Notes: a model not told the origin generated them from the sequence alone. Shown: positions 18,127 to 27,582, counted from the first letter of the stretch. The stretch: 64,000 bases of DNA from Variovorax gracilis (GCF_030317115.1 NZ_JASZYF010000003.1:349878-413877); one strand, 5' to 3'. A program made the numbers and translations.

Positions 18127-18172
18127 GGACCGACACGATCGCTTCGACCCGTGACGGGGCCAAGGCACATGC

Positions 18173-18190
18173 GTGACCTCCTGATGACAC
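18173..18190 (-). promoter_or_regulatory. Possible Pho box upstream of the phosphoesterase-glycosyltransferase operon
   Basis: On the minus strand GTGTCAT-CAGG-AGGTCAC matches the PhoB consensus of two 7-base half sites with a 4-base spacer at 12 of 18 positions (6/7 and 5/7 in the half sites). It lies 46 bases before the phosphoesterase start. No convincing -10 box follows, so this is a candidate only. Confidence 0.4.
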
Positions 18191-18263
18191 CGGCGAGTCT
18201 CTTCGGGCAAACCATGACAAAGCCGCGGCGAAGTCACACCGTGCGCACCGGAGAATTCGACGC

Positions 18264-19991
18264 ATGCGACCCGGCCAGATCATCGTTCTTGCAACCCCCG
18301 TCTTCTTCCTCCTCATCGGGATCGAATTCTTCGTGGGACGCCTGCGCGCCCGGCGCGGGACCGGCCAGGACACCTACCGCCTGCCGGACACGCTCAACAG
18401 CATCGGCCTGGGCATGCTGAGCCAGATCAGCGCGGCGATCACCGGGCTCCTGCGCATCGGCATCTACGCCGCGATCTGGTCGGCCTTCGCCCTGTTCCGC
18501 AACGACGAGTTCTGGATGCAGTGGTACGGATGGGTGCTGGCGCTCGTTTTCTACGACTTCTGCTACTACTGGCTGCATCGCTTCGGCCACGAAAGCGCTG
18601 TGCTGTGGGCCGCGCACGTGGTGCATCACCAGAGCCAGCACTACAACCTGTCCACCGCGCTGCGCCAGACCTCCAGCGGCGTGCTGCTGGGCTGGATCTT
18701 CTACCTCCCGATGGCGCTCGCGGGCGTGCCGCCTCTGGTTTTCGGCGCGGTCGCGCTGATCGACCTGCTCTACCAGTTCTGGGTGCACACCGAGCAGGTC
18801 GGCAGGCTGGGCTGGTTCGACCGCTGGTTCTGCTCGCCGTCAAACCATCGCGTGCATCACGCCGTGAACGACGGCTACATCGACCGGAACTACGGCGGCG
18901 TGCTGATCGTGTGGGACCGGCTCTTCGGCACCTTCAAGGAAGAGGACGAGCCCTGCGTCTACGGAACGCGCAGTCCGCTACAGAGTTGGGATCCGGTCTG
19001 GGCCAACGCCGAGGTCTATTGGTCGCTCGCGCGCGACGCATGGCGGACGCGGCGCTGGAGCGACAAGCTGCGCATCTGGCTGAAGCCACCGGGCTGGCGG
19101 CCGGCCGACGTGGAGGCGCTGGACCCGAAACCGCCTTTCGACATCAGCCAGGTGCGCCGCTACGAACCGCCGGCTTCCCGCGGTGTGCAGGTCTTTGCAG
19201 CCGTGCAGTTCATGGCGCTGCTGGGCGGTGCTACCGCCTTCCTCTGGTACGCGGACACGCTCCCCTTCGCCTCCTCGCTGGTGTGGCTCGCCGCGCTGAC
19301 GGCCGGACTTTGGGCGACCGGTGCGGTACTGCAGGGCCGGCTGTCGGTGATCGAGGTTCTGTTCGTCGATGCGGCGGCGCTGGCCACTTCCAGTGGCGCA
19401 TTGAGCATTGCCGGCCTTCACCTGGTCTTCAAGCCGCTCGCGCTGATGATCCTCATCGCCTTTGCGCTGATGCGCGCCCGCTCACTGAAATCGCCCGGCC
19501 GCTTCGTCCTCCTGCTGGTGGCCGGTCTCGTGGCTTCCCTGGCCGGCGACGTTCTCCTGATGTGGCCGCAATTCTTCGTGCCGGGACTCATCTGCTTCTT
19601 GCTGGCACACCTGGCGTACATCGCCCTCTTCGCCTCGGGAGCCGGCCTGTTTCCTCGGCGGCGCGCCCTCGCCGCCACGCTGGCCATCGGCTTGCTGATG
19701 TACGTTTTCCTGTGGTGGGGCGGGATGCCATCGGGCCTGAGGGTGCCCGTGGGGATCTATGTCTTGGTGATCGCCTGCATGGCAGCCCAGGCGCTCGGGC
19801 GGGCGGCGGTTCTTGGCGATGCATCGGCGCGACGGGTCGCCGTGGGTGCCTGCCTCTTCATGCTGAGCGATGCCTTGTTGGCAACGAACCGCTTCGTCTC
19901 GCCGCTGCCAGTGGCCTCGTTGTGGGTGCTGGCCAGCTATTACGCGGCGCAGTGGTTCATCGCCTCGAATGCGTTGATGCCGAGAACCTAG
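18264..19991 (+). CDS. Fusion of alkylglycerol-monooxygenase-like sterol desaturase domain and YhhN/TMEM86 lysoplasmalogenase-like domain
   Basis: 575 residues, integral membrane. The N-terminal half is a fatty-acid-hydroxylase/sterol-desaturase domain with the di-iron histidine set: HRFGH (105-109), HVVHH (118-122) and HRVHH (195-199). The segments [19 protein letters not shown] and [19 protein letters not shown] closely resemble animal alkylglycerol monooxygenase (AGMO/TMEM195). From about residue 388 ([13 protein letters not shown]) to the end is a YhhN/TMEM86 domain with conserved aspartates in SLAGDVLLM (Asp429) and [13 protein letters not shown] (Asp536). AGMO cleaves O-alkyl ether lipids; TMEM86 proteins and a Legionella YhhN cleave the vinyl ether of lysoplasmalogens. 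A role in ether-lipid turnover is inferred. It is divergent from the PlcP-type gene; GGAG lies 10 bases before the ATG. Confidence 0.9.
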   Translation: MRPGQIIVLATPVFFLLIGIEFFVGRLRARRGTGQDTYRLPDTLNSIGLGMLSQISAAITGLLRIGIYAAIWSAFALFRNDEFWMQWYGWVLALVFYDFCYYWLHRFGHESAVLWAAHVVHHQSQHYNLSTALRQTSSGVLLGWIFYLPMALAGVPPLVFGAVALIDLLYQFWVHTEQVGRLGWFDRWFCSPSNHRVHHAVNDGYIDRNYGGVLIVWDRLFGTFKEEDEPCVYGTRSPLQSWDPVWANAEVYWSLARDAWRTRRWSDKLRIWLKPPGWRPADVEALDPKPPFDISQVRRYEPPASRGVQVFAAVQFMALLGGATAFLWYADTLPFASSLVWLAALTAGLWATGAVLQGRLSVIEVLFVDAAALATSSGALSIAGLHLVFKPLALMILIAFALMRARSLKSPGRFVLLLVAGLVASLAGDVLLMWPQFFVPGLICFLLAHLAYIALFASGAGLFPRRRALAATLAIGLLMYVFLWWGGMPSGLRVPVGIYVLVIACMAAQALGRAAVLGDASARRVAVGACLFMLSDALLATNRFVSPLPVASLWVLASYYAAQWFIASNALMPRT

Positions 19992-21043
19992 CTCCCGAAC
20001 ATATCCCCGTCACGCTGCGGCGCTGCAACGCCCAGATGCCGGTACGCGGCCAGCGTCGCTATGCGGCCGCGCGGCGTGCGCTGCAGGTAGCCCTGCTGGA
20101 TCAGATAGGGCTCGATCACGTCCTCGATCGTGCCGGACTCCTCGCCGATGCTGGCGGCGATGTTGTCCAGCCCGACCGGCCCGCCGTCGAAACGGTGGAT
20201 GACGGCTTCGAGCAGCTTGCGGTCCATCAGGTCGAAGCCCTGCGGATCGACGTCGAGCATCGCGAGCGCCTTGTGCGCCACGTCGACGGTGATCCGTCCG
20301 TCGCTCTTGACCTGCGCGTAGTCGCGCACACGCCGCAGCAGCCGATTGGCGATGCGGGGCGTGCCGCGCGAACGGCGCGCGATCTCGAGACCGCCGTCGT
20401 CGTCCATCGGCACGGCCAGCAAGCCCGCGCTGCGGCGCACGATGCGGGCCAGTTCTTCGGCCGTGTAGAACTCCAGCCGCGCAACGATGCCGAAGCGGTC
20501 GCGCAGCGGATTCGTCAGCATTCCCGCCCGGGTGGTCGCGCCCACCAGCGTGAAGGGCTGCAGGTCGAGCTTGATGCTGCGCGCCGCCGGCCCCTCGCCG
20601 ATCATGATGTCGATCTGGTAGTCCTCCAGGGCGGGGTAGAGGATTTCCTCGACCACGGGCGAGAGGCGGTGGATCTCGTCGATGAAGAGCACGTCGTTGC
20701 GCTCGAGGTTGGTGAGCAGTGCCGCGAGATCCTTGGGCTTCTCCAGCACCGGGCCGGAGGTCTGGCGCAGGTTCACGCCGAGTTCGGCCGCGATGATGTG
20801 CGAGAGCGTGGTCTTGCCCAGCCCCGGCGGGCCGAACAACAGGACGTGGTCGAGCGCCTCCGCGCGATGGCGCGCCGCGCCGATGAAGATCTCGAGTTGC
20901 TCGCGCACCTTCGCCTGGCCGACGTACTCGTCGAGCAACTTGGGCCGCAACGCACGTTCGATGGCTTCTTCGTTGGGCGAGGCGGGCGCAGCGGACACCA
21001 CGCGTTGCGGGGCCGGGGCGAAATCGTCGGTCTGGATGGTCAT
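19988..21043 (-). CDS. ruvB: Holliday junction branch-migration ATPase RuvB
   Basis: RuvB is the hexameric motor that drives branch migration with RuvA. The 351-residue length is normal. Walker A is [16 protein letters not shown], Walker [13 protein letters not shown], sensor 1 [11 protein letters not shown], and the arginine finger and winged-helix C-terminus follow ([22 protein letters not shown]). Its 3' end touches the end of the convergent AGMO-YhhN gene (4-base overlap of stop regions). It is separated from ruvA by one small divergent membrane-protein gene, unlike the ruvAB operon of enterobacteria. Confidence 0.98.
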   Translation of the reverse strand: MTIQTDDFAPAPQRVVSAAPASPNEEAIERALRPKLLDEYVGQAKVREQLEIFIGAARHRAEALDHVLLFGPPGLGKTTLSHIIAAELGVNLRQTSGPVLEKPKDLAALLTNLERNDVLFIDEIHRLSPVVEEILYPALEDYQIDIMIGEGPAARSIKLDLQPFTLVGATTRAGMLTNPLRDRFGIVARLEFYTAEELARIVRRSAGLLAVPMDDDGGLEIARRSRGTPRIANRLLRRVRDYAQVKSDGRITVDVAHKALAMLDVDPQGFDLMDRKLLEAVIHRFDGGPVGLDNIAASIGEESGTIEDVIEPYLIQQGYLQRTPRGRIATLAAYRHLGVAAPQRDGDMFGS

Positions 21044-21132
21044 GAGGGCAGTGGGCTGAGGGGCGCAGTTTAGGGCCTGTTGGCAGCTCCTCTGCGGCAG
21101 AATGCGCCACCGGGAAGGGGCCGAATCACCTC

Positions 21133-21567
21133 ATGAATGACAACGACCGCGCACTGTGCGCCGCCACTGCTGGCCTGCTGCGTGCCAGCGGCGCCCTGGC
21201 GCTCTGGGGGCTCGCGCTCGCCTTCATCGCCGGGCTGGTGCTCGCCCTCACGGGGCGCTCGTTGCCATCGGCGGCCTGGTTCATCTACGCGATGGTCGGG
21301 CTGATCGGATTGCCCGAACGCTATCTGGCGCTGCGCCTCGCGCTCACCGCCTCGCTGTTCGAAGGGCTGGTGCAAGGCGCGATCGCCTCGACGTCCGCTC
21401 TGGAGAACGGACTGGAAAAACTCGGCCTGCGCCGCGGCTCCGATGGATCGCGCCAACTGGCCGATCGCGTCCTGGAGGCCCGCAAGCTGATGCAGCGGCA
21501 CGGCATCGTCGTCGTGGTGCAGACCATCCTGTTCGCGTTGGCGCTCGCGATGCAGGACTCGCGCTGA
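21133..21567 (+). CDS. Hypothetical small inner-membrane protein
   Basis: 144 residues with three hydrophobic segments: LALWGLALAFIAGLVLALTG (about 22-41), a second around AAWFIYAMVGLIGL, and a C-terminal one (VVVVQTILFALALAM, about 126-140). Between them is a soluble, charged loop with heptad-like leucines. I recognise no family. It lies between ruvB and ruvA in the opposite direction, and its 3' end is 10 bases from that of ruvA. The conserved composition and clear start support a real gene. Confidence 0.72.
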   Translation: MNDNDRALCAATAGLLRASGALALWGLALAFIAGLVLALTGRSLPSAAWFIYAMVGLIGLPERYLALRLALTASLFEGLVQGAIASTSALENGLEKLGLRRGSDGSRQLADRVLEARKLMQRHGIVVVVQTILFALALAMQDSR

Positions 21568-21577
21568 GCTGCCGGGC

Positions 21578-22150
21578 CTACTTCGCCAACGCGCGCAGCG
21601 CCAGCTTGATCCCTTCGCCCACCGCGATGTCCTTCGGCAGCGCCTTGAGCGCCGCGGCGGCCTCCTTGTCGCTGTAGCCGAGCGCGACCAGCGCCTGCAG
21701 GATGTCGGCCTGCGCGTCGCTCGCCGCATGCGCCGGCAGTGCGATGTCGGCGCCGAGCTTGCCTTTGAGTTCGAGCAACAGCCGCTCGGCCGTCTTCTTG
21801 CCGATGCCGGGGATCTTCACCAGGCGCCCGGCCTCCTGCAAGGTGATGGCCTGCGCGAGCTCGCTCACGCTCATGCCGCTGAGCACGCCCAGCGCCGTCC
21901 GCGGCCCGACCCCGGAGATCTTGATGAGCTGGCGAAAGGCCGCGCGCTCGGCGGCAGTGCCGAAGCCGTAGAGAATCTGCGCGTCCTCGCGCACCACGAA
22001 GTGCGTGAGCAGCGACACCCGCTCGCCGGCGCCCGGCAGGTTGTAGAAGGTGCTCATGGGCACATCGACCTCGTAGCCGACGCCGTTGCAGTCCACCACT
22101 ACCTGCGGCGGATTGCGTTCAGCCAGGATGCCGGTGAGTTTGCCTATCAT
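21578..22150 (-). CDS. ruvA: Holliday junction DNA-binding subunit RuvA
   Basis: 190 residues starting [28 protein letters not shown], the standard RuvA N-terminal OB domain. The tandem helix-hairpin-helix motifs are [15 protein letters not shown] and [21 protein letters not shown], and the C-terminal domain III ([19 protein letters not shown]) contacts RuvB. RuvA tetramers hold the four-way junction. Only 33 bases separate its start from the divergent phoH start, so the two promoters must overlap or lie within the coding regions. Confidence 0.97.
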   Translation of the reverse strand: MIGKLTGILAERNPPQVVVDCNGVGYEVDVPMSTFYNLPGAGERVSLLTHFVVREDAQILYGFGTAAERAAFRQLIKISGVGPRTALGVLSGMSVSELAQAITLQEAGRLVKIPGIGKKTAERLLLELKGKLGADIALPAHAASDAQADILQALVALGYSDKEAAAALKALPKDIAVGEGIKLALRALAK

Positions 22151-22183
22151 GGGTGCCCTTCTCGCTTTGAAAATGAAATCCGC

Positions 22184-23125
22184 GTGATTCTGCGACACAC
22201 CTTCGCCCCGCCCAACAACACGCGCCTGGGACACCTCTGCGGACCGCTCGACGCGAACCTGCGGCGCATCGAGGAAGCACTCAACGTCAAGATCGCGCAC
22301 CGGCACGAGCAGTTCAAGATCGACGGGCCCAAGGTCAACGCGCAACGCGCCATGGAAGTGCTGCAGGCGCTCTACGAGATCGCCCAGCGCCCGATCGATG
22401 CCGCGGTCGTCCAGCTCACGCTGGCGGGCGATGGCTCGATGACGGAGGCCGAGGACGGCGCCGTGGTGCTCGCCACGCGACGCACCGACCTGCGCGCCCG
22501 TACGCCGAACCAGAGCGTGTACCTGCACAACATCGCGAACCACGACATCACCCTCGGCATCGGCCCCGCAGGCACGGGCAAGACCTACCTGGCCGTGGCG
22601 TGCGCGGTGGATGCGCTCGAACGCAGCGCCGTGCAGCGCATCGTGCTGACCCGCCCCGCGGTGGAGGCCGGCGAGCGCCTCGGCTTCCTTCCCGGGGACC
22701 TGACGCAGAAGGTCGACCCCTACCTGCGGCCGCTGTACGACGCGCTCTATGACCTGATGGGCTTCGACCGCGTACAGAAGGCTTTCGAGCGCAATGCGCT
22801 GGAGATCGCCCCGCTGGCCTTCATGCGCGGCCGCACGCTGAACAACGCTTTCGTGATCCTCGACGAGGCTCAGAACACCACGCCCGAGCAGATGAAGATG
22901 TTCCTGACTCGCATCGGCTTCGGCGCCAAGGCGGTGGTCACCGGCGACGTGAGCCAGATCGACCTGCCGAAGGCGCAATTGAGCGGGCTCATCGACGCGG
23001 AGCGGGTGCTCAAGCGGGTCAACGGCATCGCCATCACGCACTTCACCAGTGCCGACGTGGTGCGGCACCCGTTGGTCGCCCGCATCGTGGATGCCTACGA
23101 CAACGCGCGCAAGCGAACACGATGA
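22184..23125 (+). CDS. phoH: PhoH-family ATPase (YbeZ type)
   Basis: 313 residues from a GTG that gives [20 protein letters not shown]; an ATG 11 bases upstream is out of frame and stops at once. The P-loop is [21 protein letters not shown] (around residue 125) and the Walker [25 protein letters not shown]. The YbeZ-type PhoH proteins are RNA-associated ATPases that act with YbeY in 16S rRNA maturation and ribosome quality control. ybeY follows on the same strand after a repeat copy, the usual pairing. Confidence 0.94.
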   Translation: MILRHTFAPPNNTRLGHLCGPLDANLRRIEEALNVKIAHRHEQFKIDGPKVNAQRAMEVLQALYEIAQRPIDAAVVQLTLAGDGSMTEAEDGAVVLATRRTDLRARTPNQSVYLHNIANHDITLGIGPAGTGKTYLAVACAVDALERSAVQRIVLTRPAVEAGERLGFLPGDLTQKVDPYLRPLYDALYDLMGFDRVQKAFERNALEIAPLAFMRGRTLNNAFVILDEAQNTTPEQMKMFLTRIGFGAKAVVTGDVSQIDLPKAQLSGLIDAERVLKRVNGIAITHFTSADVVRHPLVARIVDAYDNARKRTR

Positions 23126-23216
23126 TGCTCCCCCCCAGTCTTCGCGCACTTCGTGTCGCCTCGCCAATCGCCTGCCGGCGGCCCGGCGGAGCAGGTTTCG
23201 CGGCATTTTCGGGCTT
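23126..23216 (+). repeat. Dispersed GC-rich intergenic repeat, copy C
   Basis: Between phoH and ybeY lies the common order again: GCTCCCCCCCAG, a CTTCGCGCACTTCGTGTCGC block, CTCGCC, and a GC-rich hairpin (GCCTGCCGGCGGCCCGGCGG). It separates two genes that otherwise form an operon. Confidence 0.72.
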
Positions 23217-23227
23217 GGGAGCGTGAG

Positions 23228-23680
23228 ATGGCGCTGGCTTCGTTGTCTCTGTCACTGCAGTTCGCGCGCTTCAAGGGGGTTGAGCGGCATCGGGCGGCAC
23301 TTCCCCGTCACAGCGTCGTGCGCTGGATTCGCCATGCACTGGACGTCGACGGCGAACTGACCGTGCGCATCGTGGATGCCGAAGAGGGGCAGCAGCTCAA
23401 TCGGGAATTTCGCGGGAAGGACTACGCGACCAATGTGCTCACCTTCGACTACGCGCAGGCGCCAGTCGTGATGGCAGACCTGGTTCTTTGCGGGCCGGTG
23501 GTTGCCATGGAAGCGAAAGAGCAACGCAAGACGCTGGCCGCGCATTACGCGCACCTGCTGGTGCACGGCACTTTGCATGCGCAGGGCTGGGATCATGAGA
23601 CCGGCGAGGAAGACGCCGAGGCCATGGAGGCGCGCGAGATCGAGATTCTCTCGGGGCTCGGCATCCGCAACCCCTACTGA
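23228..23680 (+). CDS. ybeY: Endoribonuclease YbeY (16S rRNA 3'-end maturation)
   Basis: 150 residues from the ATG at 23228, which has GGGAG about 6 bases upstream; a longer frame from 23153 would be translated from the repeat and lacks family similarity. The zinc site is [20 protein letters not shown], that is H-x3-H-x5-H, and the conserved [13 protein letters not shown] precedes it. YbeY trims the 3' end of 16S rRNA and helps remove defective 70S ribosomes. It follows phoH, its functional partner. Confidence 0.95.
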   Translation: MALASLSLSLQFARFKGVERHRAALPRHSVVRWIRHALDVDGELTVRIVDAEEGQQLNREFRGKDYATNVLTFDYAQAPVVMADLVLCGPVVAMEAKEQRKTLAAHYAHLLVHGTLHAQGWDHETGEEDAEAMEAREIEILSGLGIRNPY

Positions 23681-23692
23681 GCGCGAGATACC

Positions 23693-24136
23693 TCAGGCCG
23701 ACATCTGCAGCGGGATGGTCACGGGGCCGTCGTTGACCAGATGCACCTGCATGTCCGCCGCGAATTCGCCCGTCGCCACCACCGGATGCGCGGCGCGCGC
23801 CTGGGACACGAAGTAGTCGTAGAGGCGCCGGCCTTCGTCGGGCGGCGCGGCCTGCGTGAAGCTGGGGCGGTTGCCTCCGCTCACGTCGGCCGCGAGCGTG
23901 AACTGGCTCACGACCAGGAGGCCACCGCCGATGTCCTGCACGCTTCGGTTCATCTTGCCGGCCTCGTCCGAGAAGATCCGGAGCTTCAGGATCTTCGCGA
24001 GCATGCGGTCGGCCAGCGCATCACTGTCGCCGCGCTCGGCGCACAAAAGCACAAGCAGGCCCGCATCGATGGCGCCGACGGCTTTGCCGGCGATGTCGAC
24101 CCTTGCGCTGGCCACACGCTGGAGCAGTGCCTTCAT
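23693..24136 (-). CDS. dtd: D-aminoacyl-tRNA deacylase
   Basis: 147 residues, the usual Dtd length. It removes D-amino acids (and glycine) wrongly attached to tRNA. Signatures are [15 protein letters not shown], the [12 protein letters not shown] block with the SQFTL motif, and NRPSFTQAA followed by the C-terminal [13 protein letters not shown], where a Gly-Pro cis pair normally occupies the NxGPVT motif. Its ATG overlaps the stop of the upstream CDF transporter gene (ATGA), so they are translationally coupled. Confidence 0.96.
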   Translation of the reverse strand: MKALLQRVASARVDIAGKAVGAIDAGLLVLLCAERGDSDALADRMLAKILKLRIFSDEAGKMNRSVQDIGGGLLVVSQFTLAADVSGGNRPSFTQAAPPDEGRRLYDYFVSQARAAHPVVATGEFAADMQVHLVNDGPVTIPLQMSA

Positions 24137-25059
24137 GCCATGGGCTCCTTCTGGGTCGCGCGCGCTTCCATGCCCAGTGGCAGCAACTGGATGGTCACGC
24201 GCAGCCCGGGCACCGCATCCATCAGGTCCTGTTCGAGGCCGTCGCGCAAGCCGGCGGCGCGTTCGAGCGACCACGCGCCCGGCACGTGCATGTGCAGATC
24301 GGCAAAGCGCCGCTGGCCGGCACGGCGCGTGACAATGTCGTCGAATCGCAGCTGGGCGCCTTCCGGCACGCTGGCGGCGAAGCGCTCCAGCGTCGCGTCC
24401 AGTGCTTCGAGGGATTCGGGATCGAGCGCTTCGTCCATCAGGCCCTGCGACGAACGCCAGACCAGCTTCACGCCTTCGCGCACGATGTTCAACGCCACGC
24501 CGATGGCAAGCAGCGGGTCGAGCCAGAGCCAGCCGGTCAGGCCGACCGCCACGATGCCGATCACGACGGCTCCGGATGTCCAGACGTCGGTCAACAGATG
24601 ACGCGCATCCGCCTCCAGCGCGATGGACCGATGGGCGCGGGCGGCGCGGAAGAGCACGAAAGCCAATGCGCCGTTGAAGCCCGAACTGAGGACGGACAAC
24701 GCGAGGCCCCACCCGAGTTGTTCGAGCGGCTGCGGCGACAACAGGCGCGCCACCGACACCCACAGGATGGCAATGGCCGCACCGATGATCAAGATGCCCT
24801 CGAAACCCGAGGAGAAATATTCGGCCTTGTGGTGCCCGTAGGGATGATCTTCATCGGCCGGCCTCGCGGCGACCGTGACCATCGCCAATGCAAAGGTCGC
24901 GCTCGCGAGGTTCACGAACGATTCCATGGCGTCCGAGATCAGCCCCATTGAATTGGTGATATACCCGGCCGCGCCCTTGAGCACGATGGTGATCAGTGCG
25001 ACCGCGATCGAGACGCGGAGCAACTGCTTGGGGCTCAGTGCGGCGAGATTCAAAATCAA
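24133..25059 (-). CDS. Cation diffusion facilitator (CDF) metal efflux protein
   Basis: 308 residues with six predicted membrane helices and a C-terminal cytoplasmic ferredoxin-like domain (from about residue 210). Transport-site residues are visible in [12 protein letters not shown] on helix 2 and [15 protein letters not shown] on helix 5, in the H/D-x3-D pattern. The loop [17 protein letters not shown] is a CDF hallmark. The usual substrates are Zn, Fe, Co or Mn; the specific ion cannot be read off here. dtd is coupled to its 3' end. Confidence 0.93.
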   Translation of the reverse strand: MILNLAALSPKQLLRVSIAVALITIVLKGAAGYITNSMGLISDAMESFVNLASATFALAMVTVAARPADEDHPYGHHKAEYFSSGFEGILIIGAAIAILWVSVARLLSPQPLEQLGWGLALSVLSSGFNGALAFVLFRAARAHRSIALEADARHLLTDVWTSGAVVIGIVAVGLTGWLWLDPLLAIGVALNIVREGVKLVWRSSQGLMDEALDPESLEALDATLERFAASVPEGAQLRFDDIVTRRAGQRRFADLHMHVPGAWSLERAAGLRDGLEQDLMDAVPGLRVTIQLLPLGMEARATQKEPMA

Positions 25060-25125
25060 TTCAACGGGCGAAAGAGAGAAACGATTTCGAGCAAAGCTGA
25101 AAAATTGTGGCGAATTATCGAGGCA

Positions 25126-25155
25126 CGATAGTGAATCTTCTCTCGCGTACTATCG
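25126..25155. promoter_or_regulatory. 7-bp inverted repeat upstream of the FecR-domain gene
   Basis: CGATAGT at 25126-25132 and its complement ACTATCG at 25149-25155 are separated by 16 bases and lie 33-62 bases before the GTG start of the FecR-domain gene. The size suits a dimeric regulator site or an RNA hairpin; no family assignment is possible. Confidence 0.35.
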
Positions 25156-25187
25156 CCTGACATCCCAAGACTATTGCGGAAGCGTTC

Positions 25188-25682
25188 GTGAATAAGCGTA
25201 TTGCCATCACCCTGAGCGGCCTCTTTCTTGCCGCCAATACCTGTGCGTTGGCCCAGACAGCCCCGGCCGTGGCTTCGGAGACGGCGGCGACGAGCGAAGC
25301 GCGGGCCGGCACCTTGAAGTCCGTGCGCGGCGACGTTCGGTTGCTCAGCGCCGATGGTGCCGCGCGCGCCGCCGGGCCCGGCGACGCAGTCGCGCCCATC
25401 GACCGCATCGTGACCGGCGCCGACTCCGGCGCGAGCGTGGTGCTCCGCGACGGCACTTCGATGGTCGTGGGTCCATCGTCGCGGCTCGACCTCAAGCAGT
25501 TCCATTTCGATGCGACCACGCAAGATGGCGGCATGCTCGTATCGCTGCTGCGCGGGTCACTGCGGATGATCACCGGCCTGATCGGCAAGACCCACCCCGA
25601 CGCCGTGCGGGTCGAGACGCAAACGGCGGTCATCGGTATTCGAGGGACGGATTTCATCGTGCAGGTGGACGGCCAGCCGTGA
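25188..25682 (+). CDS. Exported FecR-domain protein
   Basis: 164 residues from a GTG start with GGAAG upstream. A signal peptide (MNKRIAITLSGLFLAANTCALAQ) precedes a stand-alone FecR domain: AGTLKSVRGDVRLLS, DRIVTGADSGASVVLRDGTSMVVGPSSRLDL, and the C-terminal VRVETQTAVIGIRGTDFIVQVDG. It is not the membrane anti-sigma form, because there is no cytoplasmic helix bundle. In Burkholderiales such proteins usually precede an OmpA-like lipoprotein and a CHASE2 adenylate cyclase; here only the OmpA partner follows, with overlapping stop and start codons. Confidence 0.88.
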   Translation: MNKRIAITLSGLFLAANTCALAQTAPAVASETAATSEARAGTLKSVRGDVRLLSADGAARAAGPGDAVAPIDRIVTGADSGASVVLRDGTSMVVGPSSRLDLKQFHFDATTQDGGMLVSLLRGSLRMITGLIGKTHPDAVRVETQTAVIGIRGTDFIVQVDGQP

Positions 25683-26287
25683 TGCTTCGTCGCTTCTCCC
25701 AACCATCCATCCTGCTGTCGCTCACGCTGCTCACGGCCTGTTCCACACCCGGTACGCGTGTCGTGCTGCTGCCGCAGTCCGACGGCAAGCCATCGGCTGT
25801 GATGGTGAGCACCGAAGACGGCGCACAGACGCTTTCCGAACCCTACGAGCGCGCGACGGCCGCCGTCGGAACGCGAGGCGCACCCATCATCGACAAGGCC
25901 GACCCCGAAAGATTGAGGGCGGACAACAAGGCGCTGTTCGAACTGATGCCTCCACCGGCGAAGCGCTTCACTCTGTATTTCGAGGCGGGCGGCACCGTTC
26001 TCACACCTGAATCCCTGGCGGTGATGAGCGAGGCCCTGGCCGTCGCGCTCGCCCGCAGCGGCGGCGAGATCGTGGTCACCGGGCATACGGACACCGTCGG
26101 CGCCGTCGCAGGCAACGACGAGCTGTCGCACAGCCGGGCGCTGCTGGTTCGGCAACTTTTCGTGGCGCGCGACTTTCCGTCGACCCGCGTCGAAGCGGTC
26201 GGTCGCGGCGAACGCGAGCTGGCGATCCCGACAGCCGATGAAGTCAACGAGCCGCGGAATCGGCGGGTGACGATCGAAGTCCGATAG
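25682..26287 (+). CDS. OmpA-like peptidoglycan-binding lipoprotein
   Basis: 201 residues. The N-terminus is a lipoprotein signal with lipobox LTAC (MLRRFSQPSILLSLTLLTACS). The C-terminal half (about 95-200) is an OmpA domain: FTLYFEAGGTVLTPESLAVMSEAL, VVTGHTDTVGAVAGNDELSHSRALLVRQLF, and NRRVTIEVR, with the Asp and Arg that hold the diaminopimelate of peptidoglycan. The ATG overlaps the stop of the FecR-domain gene (TGATG). A GTG one codon upstream is also open. Confidence 0.92.
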   Translation: MLRRFSQPSILLSLTLLTACSTPGTRVVLLPQSDGKPSAVMVSTEDGAQTLSEPYERATAAVGTRGAPIIDKADPERLRADNKALFELMPPPAKRFTLYFEAGGTVLTPESLAVMSEALAVALARSGGEIVVTGHTDTVGAVAGNDELSHSRALLVRQLFVARDFPSTRVEAVGRGERELAIPTADEVNEPRNRRVTIEVR

Positions 26288-26289
26288 CT

Positions 26290-26346
26290 GCTGCGCCCCG
26301 GGCCTGCGCACTTCGTCTGGCCGCCTCCCCCTGCCGGGGTGGGGTC
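26290..26346 (+). repeat. Dispersed GC-rich intergenic repeat, copy D
   Basis: The short gap between the OmpA-like gene and tyrS holds a shortened copy: GCGCCCCGGGCCTGCGCACTTCGTCTGGCCGCC followed in pieces by the CCCCCTGCCGGGG hairpin. It is the most truncated of the six copies. Confidence 0.65.
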
Positions 26347-26349
26347 AGC

Positions 26350-27582
26350 TCAAGCCAGGGTGACTCGGGCGAACTTGCGTTTGCCGACCTGCACGACGTA
26401 ACTGCCTGCCGGGAGTTTGAGTGCCTTGTCGCTGATCACCGTGGAATCGATGCGGACGCCGCCCCCGTCGATGAGGCGGTTGCCTTCGGAGGTCGACGCG
26501 GCCAAGCCGGCCTGCTTGAGCAGTTGGGCGATGCCGAGGGGCGCGCCGCTCAGGGCGACTTCCGGGATTTCGTCTGGCACGCCGCCCTTGCTGCGATGGA
26601 TGAAATCCTGCTCGGCGGCTTCGGCTGCGGCCAGACTGTGGAAACGCGCCGTGATTTCCTTTGCCAGGGCGACCTTGGCGTCCTTCGGGTTGCGGCCAGC
26701 GTCGATCTCGGCCTTGAGGGCTGCGATCTCGGCCAGGGACTTGAAGCTCAGGAGCGTGTACCACCGCCACATCAGGGTGTCGGAGATAGACAGCACCTTG
26801 GCGAACATGGTGTTCGCGTCCTCGCTGATGCCGATGTAGTTGTTCTTGCTCTTCGACATCTTTTCGACGCCGTCGAGTCCCTCCAGGAGCGGCATAGTGA
26901 GTATGCACTGCGGCTCCTGGCCGTATTCCTGCTGGAGATGACGGCCGACCAGCAGGTTGAATTTCTGGTCGGTGCCGCCGAGTTCGAGGTCGGACTTGAG
27001 GGCGACCGAGTCGTAGCCCTGCATCAGCGGGTAGAGAAACTCATGCACCGAGATCGACTGACCGGCCTTGAAGCGCTTGCTGAAGTCGTCGCGCTCCATC
27101 ATCCGCGCCACGGTGTACTTGGCCGCCAGCTGAATCATTCCGCGGGCGCCGAGCGGGTCGCTCCATTCCGAGTTGTAACGAATCTCGGTTTTCGAGGGGT
27201 CGAGCACCAGGCTGGCCTGCCGATAGTACGTTTGGGCATTGGCCTCTATTTGCTCGCGCGTCAGCGGAGGACGGGTGCTGTTGCGGCCCGACGGGTCGCC
27301 GATCGTGGTGGTGAAGTCGCCGATCAGGAAGATCACGGTGTGCCCGAGATCCTGCAGCTGGCGCATCTTGTTGAGCACCACCGTATGACCGATGTGAATG
27401 TCCGGCGCGGTCGGGTCCAGGCCCAACTTGATGCGCAGGGGCGTCCCGGTGGCCTCGGATCGCTGGAGCTTGCGCACCCATTCATCCTGGGGAAGCAACT
27501 CGTCGGTTCCACGGAGTGAAATTTCGAGAGCTCGTCCTACACCTTCGGACAGACTTGCGGATGTAACAAAACCGGGGTTCAT
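26350..27582 (-). CDS. tyrS: Tyrosyl-tRNA synthetase
   Basis: 410 residues. TyrS charges tRNA-Tyr. The class I signature HIGH is in [14 protein letters not shown], the second ATP loop is [11 protein letters not shown], and the C-terminal 65 residues form an S4 RNA-binding domain ([16 protein letters not shown]...[15 protein letters not shown]). The length and motif spacing are those of the TyrZ-type bacterial enzyme, not of E. coli TyrS. It is divergent from the M23 peptidase gene with about 150 bases between. Confidence 0.96.
   Translation of the reverse strand: MNPGFVTSASLSEGVGRALEISLRGTDELLPQDEWVRKLQRSEATGTPLRIKLGLDPTAPDIHIGHTVVLNKMRQLQDLGHTVIFLIGDFTTTIGDPSGRNSTRPPLTREQIEANAQTYYRQASLVLDPSKTEIRYNSEWSDPLGARGMIQLAAKYTVARMMERDDFSKRFKAGQSISVHEFLYPLMQGYDSVALKSDLELGGTDQKFNLLVGRHLQQEYGQEPQCILTMPLLEGLDGVEKMSKSKNNYIGISEDANTMFAKVLSISDTLMWRWYTLLSFKSLAEIAALKAEIDAGRNPKDAKVALAKEITARFHSLAAAEAAEQDFIHRSKGGVPDEIPEVALSGAPLGIAQLLKQAGLAASTSEGNRLIDGGGVRIDSTVISDKALKLPAGSYVVQVGKRKFARVTLA

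Noticed and set aside
18521..21073. 850-codon plus-strand frame across the AGMO-YhhN gene and ruvB
   Set aside because: Arg/Pro-rich shadow of two real genes in other frames, running antisense through ruvB.
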